Positions 1-10,800 of a DNA stretch of 13,694 nt are shown one piece after another. Both the position numbers and the translations under genes were made by a program. Positions within the stretch are counted from its first letter, which is position 1. Each line of letters opens with the position of its first letter. This DNA is from Candidatus Cloacimonadota bacterium (GTDB lineage Bacteria; Cloacimonadota; Cloacimonadia; Cloacimonadales; Cloacimonadaceae). The stretch spans positions 1-13,694 of the forward strand of contig JAQUJJ010000098.1 in assembly GCA_028681035.1 (NCBI GenBank). Direction: 5' to 3'. A model generated the notes under the pieces. The model was not told the DNA's origin, did not search any database, and worked only from the letters and a program-made list of their open reading frames with translations.

Positions 1-3000
1 TATGAGCTCTGGATAGATGGTGTTATCAGCGTTGATAACCTCAGCCAAGCAACTTCCACTCCCGCTATGGGGCTTAGTGAAGGTTCACACAGTTGGAAAG
101 TATATGCTGTGGATAATCTTGGCAACAAGAAACAAAGCACAGCAGTATGGACAACCATTGGAGACTGGAATCCTCCTACCCAGCCCATTTTAACAAGTCC
201 AATTAATAATCAAATAGTATCAGTTAGCCGTCCTATGATGACATGGCAAAAATCTTCTGATGCCGGCACAGGGGTGCATCACTACAGATTATACATAGAT
301 CAATTAGCTCCTGTAACCGTTACTCCTGCGGATATCAATGCACCAATTGTAAGTTACCAAGCTCCTTCTGCCTTAGCCAATGGAAATCATAGTTGGTACG
401 TAAAAGCTTATGATAATGCAACCGGCGAAAGCTCTTCAAGTTATGGGGCTTTCATAGTTGACGTAGATACAACCCCGCCAACCTCGTCTATAATTAATCC
501 CTTAGTAAATCAATATATAGGAGGGGTTAGCTATTTGATTTCCGGTACCGCAAGCGATAACACCGGAGGATCGGGAGTCCAGAAAGTGGAGATAAGCTTT
601 GATGGAGGGAACAATTGGCTTTTAACTACTCATAATAGCAGGTCTGGCACACGAGGCGAATCACAATTTGCGGTGAACCAGACCACCCAGCTAGAGAGAA
701 TTGGTAATAAGAGTAATCTGTTAGCAAGCAACAGCAACATTCACAGTCAGGATGGTAATAGAGATGTGTATAATTGGCAGTATAACTGGACAGGGTATCA
801 GACAGGGAGTGTAACGATCAAAACTAGAGCCACGGACATGAATAACAATGTAGAGGCTCCACCATACTCGTTACCAGTATTTGTGGAGAAAATTGCCCCT
901 GTGATCCAGAGCTTGAATGCCAGTCCCAACTATGCCAAAGCGGGAACTGTCAATTTTACCATAGTGTTCCAGACTGGTGCACATTGCAGCGGAATGAATA
1001 ATTCTGTAACCCCTACCGTGACCATAACCCCTGCCGGAGGAACAGCCAGAGCAGTTACTCAGACCAGTTATCAAGGTAATACGTGGACAGGGCAGACTAC
1101 CATTGCACAATCTGATTTGAATGGAACTGCCGTAATCAATGTATCGAACGCCAAGGATAACATCAATAACCAGATGTTGCCGAACGCAACCCATACGTTT
1201 GTTATAGATACTATAGCGCCTACTGCTTTTAATCTTATCTCCCCTCCCACAGGTGCATGGCTTAATGTTAACCGCCCTCAGCTTACTTGGGGAGCAGCAA
1301 CGGATGTAAGCTCCGGAATTGACCATTATGCGCTGGAAATTGATGGCTCTACCAGCTCTCCTGGAATCAGTAACATTTCGCCCACCTTAAATACAATCCA
1401 ACCGGCTGCTGCGTTAACTATGGGAACGCACAATTGGAGAATTAAAGCTTATGACAGAGCAGGAAACTCTACCTGGTCATCTGCAACTTTCAGTTTCGGT
1501 TTGGACCTTACACCGCCAGTTTCCGCTATAGCAGCACCAACTAATAATTCAACCATTGGTGGTTTATCATATACCATTTCCGGCACATCTTCCGATGGGA
1601 CTGGCACCAGTTCATCAGGTGTTGGAAGTGTGCAAATTAGAATAAATAATGGTAGCTGGCTTAATACTGTAAATACTGGAACGGGTTTTAACACTTGGAC
1701 ATATGCTTGGACAGGATATACTTCCGGCACATTTACGCTGCAAAGCCGTGCTACTGATAGTGCCGGCAATGTTGAAACTTCACCTTTAACTACAAGTGTA
1801 ACCGTGAATTTGAACCCTCCTACGGTTCAATCCATAACCGTTACACCAAATCCTGCCAAGGTGGGGACAGTAACCTGCAATGCACTGTTTACGGTGAATA
1901 GTAGCGGGCTTAACAACTCTATCCACCCCACAATCTGGTTTACCACACCTAATGGTTCTGTAGTGAATTTCTCGGAAACCTCGTTTTCAGGCAATCTATG
2001 GGTGGGTACAGCTACAATTACGGGAACAACGCAGAACGGCACAGGAACTGTTCATGTAACAGGGATAACGGATAATTACAACAATACGATGGCTCCGAAT
2101 CAGAACGCCGGAACCTTTATTATAGATACGGTTGCACCCACAGTTAGCACCATTTCGGTAAATCCTCAGATTACGAATATAAGAACTGATTTGGGTGTGC
2201 AGGTTAATTTTACCGAAATCACAGCGGGCTTAAACCCTAACATTTCTCCTGTGGTAACAATCATTCCCTTAGGGGCAAGCCCAAGTGACTACATCTCAGT
2301 AACTCAGACGGGATACAATGCATCTACCAGAGTGTGGTCAGGTGTCGCAACTATAACCTCAACCACTCCTGAAGGGCTTGCATCCGTTAAGGTAGCATCA
2401 GCAGCGGACATGGCAGGTAATGTGATGCAACTTACAACGCTACAAGATCAATTTACCATTGACCGTTCTGCACCAACGGTCTTCAGCATTCTTCAGCCTG
2501 TGGAAGGTGGTTGGACAGCTAACAGACAGCCAACAATTAGCTGGAGTCCCAGTTCAGATACGGTATCAGGATTGTCTGCTTATCAGCTGATAGTAAACGG
2601 AGATCAAGTTGGCAACAATATCCTACCCACAGTCACTTCTACAACAGTACAGACATCGCTTCCCGATAATGCTTATTCGATCAGGGTAAAAGCACTTGAT
2701 AATGCTCAAGTGCCTAATGAAAGACTCTCAGGAACTGCTCCGACTCTGATCCATGTAGATGGTTCAGCCCCTACGTCACTAATCTCTTCCCCTGATAACG
2801 GCTATGTAGTGCAAGGTAACTCAGTTGCTGTTAGTGGTACTGCTACAGATGGCATTGGCAATTATGCCGGTATCGGAGTGAAGTATGTGAAGCTATCCAA
2901 GAACGGTGGAGGAGTATGGGACACAGTATATACTGCTTTATCTCAGGTGCAGGGTAGCGTAAACTGGAACTGGAACTATACAGACTTAACGCCAGGTAAT

Positions 3001-4788
3001 TATACTGTCTCCGTGAAAGCTATCGACTGGCTTGATAATGAGGAACTGACCACAAGCAGTATAGTAATAACAGTAGAAGCAACAACTCCTACGGCACATT
3101 TCACTGCTAGTCCGGCCACTGGTGTGGCACCATTGAACGTTGAATTTATGGATACATCAATATCTGGTAGCTGGCCTATAGCAAATTGGTCATGGAACTT
3201 TGGAGATGGATCAGCGACTTCAACTTTGCAAAATCCAACTCATGTTTATACAAGCCGTGGAGTATATTCTGTGTCATTGACGGTAAGTGATGCTTACAAC
3301 ACATCTAATTCTATTACCATGACGGATATGATTAACGTTACAAATCAGGCCCCGACTGTAATCCTGCCGCTACCCGATGTGGTACGAAATGAAGATTTTA
3401 CACCTATAGTGATTGATCTCAGCAATCACTTCCAGGATGGAGATGGGGATGCATTGAGTTATTCAGTTGAAGTTGATCCAGCATGGGTGAATGCAACAAT
3501 CACGAATAATAACCTTACCATTTATTCAATAACGGACGTCTTCGGTACAGTCAATGTTATCGTTGAGGCAAATGATCAATACCCTCCACTGGCTTTAGTA
3601 AGAAGCGGAGCATCAAAGAACAGGGCAACATGCACAGATGCGTTTGTACTGTTGATTAACCCCGTTAATGATGCACCGGAGATAAATCTGCCCAATTCTC
3701 TCACCTTTGCCGAGGATGGTAGTTTAGTAGTGGACATGACACCTTTTGTGAGTGATGTGGATAGCCCTAATCTGACTATTACTTCTCAGAATAGTGAGCA
3801 TGTATCGGTAGAAATAAGTGGGTTAAACGCTACGTTGACTGCTACAGACAATTGGAATGGAACTGAGACGGTTAGCTTTACTGTAAGTGATGGAGCACTG
3901 ACTGCCACAGGTCAAACTAGCGTGAATGTATCGCCAGTTAATGATCCCCCCTCAATAGACTTGCCACCTTCATTTACGTTCGCAGAGGATGAGAATTTGC
4001 CTGTTAATGTGGCATTGTTTGCCAGTGATATAGACAATGCCAATCTAACACTGACGATAAGTGGTAATGTCAATGTAACAGTGGCAATTGTCGGTTTAGA
4101 TGTTACCTTGGGAGCACTGCTAAACTGGAATGGTATTGAACATTTGATTTTTACTGTCAGCGATAACATGGGAAGAGCTATAGCTTCTGACAGCACTAAC
4201 ATCATAGTGAGTCCTGTCAATGATGCCCCTATAATCAGTAGTTTTTCACCTGAAGACACCACTTTGACATTGCAACTAAACAATACACAGTTATTTAGTT
4301 TAATCGCAAGCGATGTTGATAGCGACATCTCATACAGCTGGTTTATCAATGAAGTGAATCAAAATGTTAGCTTGAGTACGTTTGAATATCAGTTTACTCA
4401 GTCCAGTACACACATAGTTAAAGTTGCTGTTACCGATGGGATTGCTACAGTTGAGCAAATTTGGACTGTATCCATTCCTGTTGTCAATGACGATCCATCT
4501 GTGACACCGCTAATAACCAGATTGTATCCGAATTATCCAAATCCCTTTAATCCTGAAACGACTATCCAATATAGTCTTAAGTCTCCTGGTTGGGTTGATA
4601 TCTCAATATACAATATTGCCGGACAATTGATCAGGGATTTAAAAAAAGGGATTGAGGAATCTGGAATGCATTCTATAACTTGGAACGGCCGAGACAACGA
4701 TAATCAGGCTGTTGCATCAGGACTGTATTACGTCAGAATGAGATCAAATGATGGATTCAATATCATGAAAATGATGCTAATGAAATAG
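1..4788 (+). CDS. Giant multidomain surface protein with C-terminal sorting domain (5'-partial)
   Basis: The reading frame is open to base 1 and begins in the middle of an Ig-like module, so the true start lies upstream; the ATG at 67 is only an internal methionine. 1595 residues are visible. Modules in order (nucleotides): type A FN3/Ig-like with a YxLxIDG core and an HSWxVKAYDNAGN-like end (1-168 partial, 169-468, 1216-1509, 2467-2763); type B Ig-like, TPPTS...ISGTASD...RATDSAGNVE (469-891, 1510-1815, 2764-3084); type C, APxxxSxxxxPxxAKxGT (892-1215, 1816-2130, 2131-2466); a PKD domain with WSWNFGDG (3085-3342); three cadherin-like modules separated by PVNDAP motifs (3343-4212); a further beta-sandwich (4213-4500); and a FlgD/type A sorting domain starting YPNYPNPFNPET (about 4522-4785). 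Such architecture is typical of adhesins or surface-matrix proteins exported by a T9SS-like route. No catalytic domain is visible. Only 25 bases separate it from the next gene, which suggests co-transcription. Confidence 0.9.
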   Translation, partial: YELWIDGVISVDNLSQATSTPAMGLSEGSHSWKVYAVDNLGNKKQSTAVWTTIGDWNPPTQPILTSPINNQIVSVSRPMMTWQKSSDAGTGVHHYRLYIDQLAPVTVTPADINAPIVSYQAPSALANGNHSWYVKAYDNATGESSSSYGAFIVDVDTTPPTSSIINPLVNQYIGGVSYLISGTASDNTGGSGVQKVEISFDGGNNWLLTTHNSRSGTRGESQFAVNQTTQLERIGNKSNLLASNSNIHSQDGNRDVYNWQYNWTGYQTGSVTIKTRATDMNNNVEAPPYSLPVFVEKIAPVIQSLNASPNYAKAGTVNFTIVFQTGAHCSGMNNSVTPTVTITPAGGTARAVTQTSYQGNTWTGQTTIAQSDLNGTAVINVSNAKDNINNQMLPNATHTFVIDTIAPTAFNLISPPTGAWLNVNRPQLTWGAATDVSSGIDHYALEIDGSTSSPGISNISPTLNTIQPAAALTMGTHNWRIKAYDRAGNSTWSSATFSFGLDLTPPVSAIAAPTNNSTIGGLSYTISGTSSDGTGTSSSGVGSVQIRINNGSWLNTVNTGTGFNTWTYAWTGYTSGTFTLQSRATDSAGNVETSPLTTSVTVNLNPPTVQSITVTPNPAKVGTVTCNALFTVNSSGLNNSIHPTIWFTTPNGSVVNFSETSFSGNLWVGTATITGTTQNGTGTVHVTGITDNYNNTMAPNQNAGTFIIDTVAPTVSTISVNPQITNIRTDLGVQVNFTEITAGLNPNISPVVTIIPLGASPSDYISVTQTGYNASTRVWSGVATITSTTPEGLASVKVASAADMAGNVMQLTTLQDQFTIDRSAPTVFSILQPVEGGWTANRQPTISWSPSSDTVSGLSAYQLIVNGDQVGNNILPTVTSTTVQTSLPDNAYSIRVKALDNAQVPNERLSGTAPTLIHVDGSAPTSLISSPDNGYVVQGNSVAVSGTATDGIGNYAGIGVKYVKLSKNGGGVWDTVYTALSQVQGSVNWNWNYTDLTPGNYTVSVKAIDWLDNEELTTSSIVITVEATTPTAHFTASPATGVAPLNVEFMDTSISGSWPIANWSWNFGDGSATSTLQNPTHVYTSRGVYSVSLTVSDAYNTSNSITMTDMINVTNQAPTVILPLPDVVRNEDFTPIVIDLSNHFQDGDGDALSYSVEVDPAWVNATITNNNLTIYSITDVFGTVNVIVEANDQYPPLALVRSGASKNRATCTDAFVLLINPVNDAPEINLPNSLTFAEDGSLVVDMTPFVSDVDSPNLTITSQNSEHVSVEISGLNATLTATDNWNGTETVSFTVSDGALTATGQTSVNVSPVNDPPSIDLPPSFTFAEDENLPVNVALFASDIDNANLTLTISGNVNVTVAIVGLDVTLGALLNWNGIEHLIFTVSDNMGRAIASDSTNIIVSPVNDAPIISSFSPEDTTLTLQLNNTQLFSLIASDVDSDISYSWFINEVNQNVSLSTFEYQFTQSSTHIVKVAVTDGIATVEQIWTVSIPVVNDDPSVTPLITRLYPNYPNPFNPETTIQYSLKSPGWVDISIYNIAGQLIRDLKKGIEESGMHSITWNGRDNDNQAVASGLYYVRMRSNDGFNIMKMMLMK
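3085..3342 (+). other. PKD domain within the giant surface protein
   Basis: The segment starts PTAHFTASPATGVAPL and contains the diagnostic WSWNFGDG core, then NPTHVYTSRGVYSVSLTVSD. These are the standard landmarks of a PKD beta-sandwich. It separates the Ig-like A/B/C module array from the cadherin-like modules. Confidence 0.88.
4522..4785 (+). other. Type IX-like C-terminal sorting (FlgD-like Ig) domain
   Basis: The last 88 residues of the first protein match the common C-terminal domain of Cloacimonadota/Bacteroidota surface proteins. They begin with a YPNPFNPET motif, continue through VDISIYNIAGQ and a HSITWNGRDNDNQAVASG segment, and finish with a basic MKMMLMK tail. In known systems this domain is the export and anchoring signal for the type IX secretion system. 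The giant protein encoded next has no such domain. Confidence 0.85.
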
Positions 4789-4813
4789 TGTCAATAAGGT
4801 CAAAGGGGAATAT

Positions 4814-7800
4814 ATGACAAAATGTATTTTACTGTGCTGCATGTTACTGATGATGATTACCTCATTTTTTGCTTATACAATAGAGGGTTCTTATAACTGG
4901 GGTGCGGTTGTTCCGATCGGTGGATCGCAGACTTTGCATGTTTCCATATCTGGAGCACCATCAAATGCCATCATTACTAAGGTTGAAGCTAAGTTTAGCT
5001 ATATTGCTTACGGTGTGGTGCAAAACTATGTATCTGCAAGATTTAACAGGGGTTCTGATCCTGGTGATTCGGGCGGTTTAAGCTTGGTAAATCAGGGAAA
5101 TCTGCCATCTGGGAATCCTGGTACTTACGGATACATTTCGTATACAAACTGGAATGGACAGGCAGCCAACTCTTCGTATTTTTTTCGCTTTAAAACGGCT
5201 TCCGGTTCACCATACGGACCAACCATAAACAGTGTTTCCGTGAAAATAACCTACATTATCCCCCCAAATCTGAGCTCACCTAGTAACTACTCAATCTACA
5301 ATAGAAACAATACATCATCAATACTTCTTTCATGGTCTGGGGTCTCTGGAGCTACAGAATATTGGGTCAACGTATTCCCTGCGGGGGCATCAGGAAGTCC
5401 AGTTTTTAATCAATCTGTGGGCAATAACACTTCCGCGTCCATATCCTGCTCCAGTTGGAGCCCAAATATTTATATCTGGCAGGTTCGGGCTGGTACAACC
5501 GGGGTGTGGACAAGCTATTCATCTCCCGCCAGAGAGTTTATAGTTGATCTCCCGGCCAATGCTCCATCCCTGACATCCCCTTCATCGGGATATACATGCT
5601 CGATTAATGATGTAGTAAGTTTTTCATGGAACTCTGTTCCCAGTGCAGCGAGGTACGCTTTTAAGATAAACACTTCTGGAGGTGTACAAGAACGAATAAT
5701 TGATCCAGCCACTTCCCCAGTAACAGAAACTATGAGTACTGCATTTTATACGACAGGTGCACATACATGGTCAGTGAGAGCGATAAAACAGACACCCTCT
5801 GGTTATAACTCAACAACCTACGAGAATACTATGGGTTGGGGGCAATGGACAAGTAGAAGTTTCACCATAAATCCAGCTCTACCACCCCCACCCACGCTCA
5901 ATTCTCCAAGCAACTATTCTATTTATAATAGATTCAATACATCTTCAATAACATTTTCGTGGTCACCTGTTAGCGGTGCTACTAATTATTGGCTATACAT
6001 CTTTCCCTCTGGAGCATCGGGAAGTCCTGTATACAATCAATCGGTTGGTAGCGCAACGTCTATATCTACACCTTGTACAAGCTGGAGCCCCAACATTTAT
6101 ATATGGCAGGTTAGGGCGGGTAATGCCGCTGGGTGGGGGTCATATTCTTCAGATCGTCAGTTTGTTGTTGATGTGCCTCCTTCTGCCCCTTCGCTAACCT
6201 CTCCTGCAAACGGGGCATCAGTAAGTTTAAATAGTGCTATCAGTTTTCAGTGGAATGCATCTTCCGATAGCCCAGTTAATCGATACAATGTGAGAATTGT
6301 TGCTGGTACTGATTTAAATGCGACGCCATTGTTTAATCAAGAGCCAACCTCCTTAAGTCAATCGGTTTCTACTAGTGGATGGTCGCCAGGTACCTATACA
6401 TGGGGTGTGCGTGCTATTAAAACCACCCCAAATTCCTCTAACTACCCTCAGTTAACCTACGAGCAAACTATATCATGGGGTGGTTATAACACCAGGACAT
6501 TCATAATCTCAACCAGTGGAGTAGGGGTAATTCAAAGTCTGTCTTGCACAGCTACAAGATCTAACCCTTCAACAATTTTTGCATTACCCAGCTCAACAGA
6601 GTATGGCGGATTGGAGCCTTACGAGTCTGAGAAAAACTTCAAAGCCAGTTTTAAAATTCAAAATAATGGCTCTACATCTATCACATTCGACGATGTTGGA
6701 GTGTATGTAACTGGCGGGAATTCTACTAATTTCAGAATAACTTTAGGAACACCCATGACTCTTGCAGCCGGACAGGTTAGTAGCTTGTTTGACAAAAGAG
6801 GATACCTCATGGATAATCAGCTTACGGGAGGATCTACTACCTCATATACAGGGCAAATTCAGATAAACATCGGGACTGAGTGGTTCAATGTTTCAGGAAC
6901 AGGAAGTCAATGTTCCTTTAGCGTAGCTCCCAGACCGGCGATAGATATCGGAATGCTTGTTAAACGTCCTAGAAACATCAGTACAACCAATCCTGATGCA
7001 GCCGCGGTTTATAAGACACAATATGGCAGGAAATGGCAGGGAACAGCAACGGCTTTTAACAACCTATTCCCAACATGGGGTTCTGAGATATACGTCTATC
7101 CAATAGCGGTAGTCAACGCACTAGCCAACCCTTCAACGCCAACTCATGATAACACAATTCCTGTTATTGCAGGCCGGAATCTTCTATACAAGAAGATATC
7201 TACTGGAGATGTTTTTATTATCGAGCCCGAACCAAACACAACCACACCGCTAAAATCCAGATGGTTCGTAAATCAAGAAGCATTTGCCTCTTACGGATAT
7301 GGGGCTGGTGTATTAGCACAGGAATCTATCGCCTTATCAAACAGTCAGGTGGATTGGTTGTTAACTCAGTATCTCAGAGGAACGGATATTTCGCTCTTTG
7401 GTTTGTTAGAACCTTCTGAAGGAGAGTCAATTGCGTTGTATGATATTTATTTTGAGTGGGGAGATGTAGGAGCTGATTACTATGAGTTGCTGGTGGATAA
7501 CAACCAAGGATTTGGATCTCCAGAAGTCTCGACAGACAGATCATACGTTTTCGACTACTTAACTGAAACATCCTACACTCTTACGACAACCAATGGATTG
7601 TGGCTGTCGCAGGGATTTTATTATTGGAAAGTAATAGCACATTTTTCTGATGGTTCAACGATGACCTCAAGCGTTGGAACATTCATTTACGACCCAATAG
7701 AGCTACCCACTCCAATTTGGGTTCCCTTGTATAGATCATATATTTACATCCCCCCAGGTCAACCAAACGGGCCAACCCAAGAACACTTTTACTGTGCTGA

Positions 7801-10800
7801 GGTTCCAGGTAATTTTCACCTGCAATACGCTCTAGAACATGGATATTCCTTTGAAAAGGTAGAAGGATTCGTTTCTTTGTACCCATTCGAGACTACACAC
7901 AATCTTAAGGGAGTTTATCGATTGTTTAATGAAACTGAAAGCTCTCATGTTTATACAACTGATGGAGTTCAAAGGGATGCATTACTGGCTCTCGGGACAA
8001 ACTGGAAATATGAGGGTATTACTGGATTCACTACAGATAGTCCAAATAACGTGCCATTCTATCATGTCAAACTGATAAACACTGCTCAACCATCACTAAC
8101 AGACTACTTTTATACAACCAGCGAGATTGAAAAGAACAGAGCAGTCGCCAATGGCTATACTAACATGGGCATAATGTGCTATCTATCATTGGATGGCGAT
8201 GGTTCTACAGAAGCCTCTCCAATTACACAACCTACTGCTGGAAGGGGTATTAATCCCTATAACGGGAACCTTGCAGAGTACTCCAAAGATGTGTTCTCAA
8301 TTCCAGGGGGAAAGATGTCCCTGGATTTCTCTTTCAGCTATAACTCATATTCCACCAAACTTACTGCTCCAATAAATCCTGTGGGTAGTGGCTGGAATCA
8401 CAATTACAACAGCTACATCTATATCACTCCCACCAGGCTGTTTGTCTTTTGGCCAGACGGTAAAATTCACGTCTATAACTCATCTTCGCCTTATGGTGCC
8501 CTGACACCTGGTGTTTACGACACTATGCAGAGAATCAATGCTTCACAATATCGAATTACGAAAAAAGACCAAACGACTCTCACATTCAACGTTCTTGCTG
8601 GATATAGCACGGTAGCCTCTCTGTCCAGTATTCAGGACAGGAACAACAACTCTTTGAGTATGGTGTATGATGCTAATGACCGCTTGAGTTACGTAACAGA
8701 CAGGTTTGGCAGAAGATTGCAATTCTACTATTATCCAGACACTGGAAAAAAACATCTTGTTCACCATGTTGCCGATACAGCTAGTGGCCGGTCAGTTTAC
8801 TTTAATTACGACAATCACTATAACCTCGTTTCCTTCCAGGATGCAAAAGGGTACTCAACTCAGTATACGTACGAGGATACCAGGCCATATGCACATTTGC
8901 TAACATCAATCGCTTATCCTAATGGTAACGTTGTAAGTTGCCTTTACGACTCATCTCAACGTATTACTAATCAGACGGTAGGCAGCACAGGGCAGAGCTT
9001 AGTTGTTTCCGGCTATTCATCGCCAACTTCACGGACGGTAAGTGATGGAGGAATTACCTCTCAATACAGCTATTATCAAGGTGTGTATGCGAAAATCCAG
9101 CAGTTGAGCACACCTGATGTTGCTGCAGGTTTCCAATATTCTGATACCAACAATCCCACATTACCCACTACAATAACGGATGGCAGCGGAAATACAACTT
9201 CTATGACTTATGATAGCAAGGGAAATGTGCTGACGATTACAAAACCTGGCGGAATATCTCACCAGTATACCTACAATACCATAAACGACATTACTCAGTA
9301 TCGTGATCCTTTGAACCACTACTCCTACTTTGGCTATACAAGTGGAAACCTGACTTCTGTACAGACCCCAAGAGGAACAACAAGCTACCAGTATGGTTCC
9401 TATGGAAAGCTAACCCAGACGACTAGTCCGATAGGTCAGCAGACAACATTTTCTTATGATTCATACGATAACATTGCCTCTGTTACTCAGCCATTGGGGC
9501 TAACTACAAGTTATTCTTACGATGCTATCAGCAGGGTTACAAGCACGACCAACCCCATGAGTCAAACTACAACCCATCAGTATGACGCTAACGACAACCT
9601 GACTTCATTTACGGAATTTGGCGATGTAACCTCATATACCTATGACCAGAATGACAATCTGATTTCAGTATCCAAGAACGGACAAACCACATCTATGCAA
9701 TACAATAATATGGAGCTAATGTCTCAGATCTCTAATCCTATTGGTAATATCTCATCCCTGTATTATAACCCGAACGGCACCTTGCAGTCTATCCAAAAAC
9801 CGGTAGGTAGCATTTCGTACTCCTACAATAGTGATGGAACAGTATCTGCTGTAAATAGCCAAGATGCCTGGGCAAATTATACATATAACGGCAACAGGAA
9901 AGTTACCAATATTTCTGATAACAATGGGAGCATCTCCTTCGGTTATGATACGAACAACCGGGTAACGTCAATCAACTCCAATTATGGCTTTGCTGGTAAC
10001 GTATCCTATTCTTACGATGCAGCAGACAATATTGCATCGATGACATTCGGTGGACATACTGTTCAATACACTTACTGGGATGATAATCTTCTCCGCACTG
10101 TCCGTGATTGGAACAACAGAGTTACGACCTTTACCTATCGGGCAGATGGATCATTAAGTTCTATCCAGTACCCAAACGGAATAGTATGCTCCAATGGCTA
10201 CGACACTGCAGGAAGGCTTACATCGTTGTCAAACTCAGGATCCTCAAGCATAAATAGCTATTCATACACCTTGAACGCCTTGGGATTTCACACCTCTGTT
10301 ATTCAGACAGAGCCCCTAGAACCATTCCCAATGCCAGCAACAAACTTGAATTGCACGTATGACAATGCCAATAGAATCATCACTGCTGGCAACTCCACTT
10401 TTACCCACAATGGCAATGGCTGTATGACATCCAGAAGCGAACCACAAACCAACTATTCATGGGATACTCTGGATAGATTGCTCAGTATTTCGGGTTCTTC
10501 TAGTATCTCTTATACTTATGATGCATTAGGGAATAGGAGAAGCCGGACGGAAAATAGTGTTACTACCAGATATGTCCTCGACCTCAACTCATCCATGACT
10601 AACGTCCTGATTGAAACTGATGCAAGTGGTAATCCTGCTAATTACTATGTATATGCCAATGGAATGCTTATCAGCAGGATAAAACCTAATGGAGACACCC
10701 GTTACTATCATTACGATTCCAGGGGCAGTACCATTGCTATGACCAACCAGACTCAGCAAATCACCCATAAGTACTCCTATAACCCTTATGGCAGAGTTAT

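Noticed and set aside
67..69. ATG at 67 as the start of the first gene
   Set aside because: The same frame is open to base 1 and bases 1-66 encode YELWIDG and onward, which completes the Ig-like module. No ribosome site precedes the ATG.
871..1326. Long minus-strand open frames inside the giant genes (for example 871-1326, 3912-4349, 10589-10930)
   Set aside because: They lie antisense to well-supported domain-rich coding sequence, have no recognisable domains or ribosome sites, and have low-complexity translations, so they are shadow frames.
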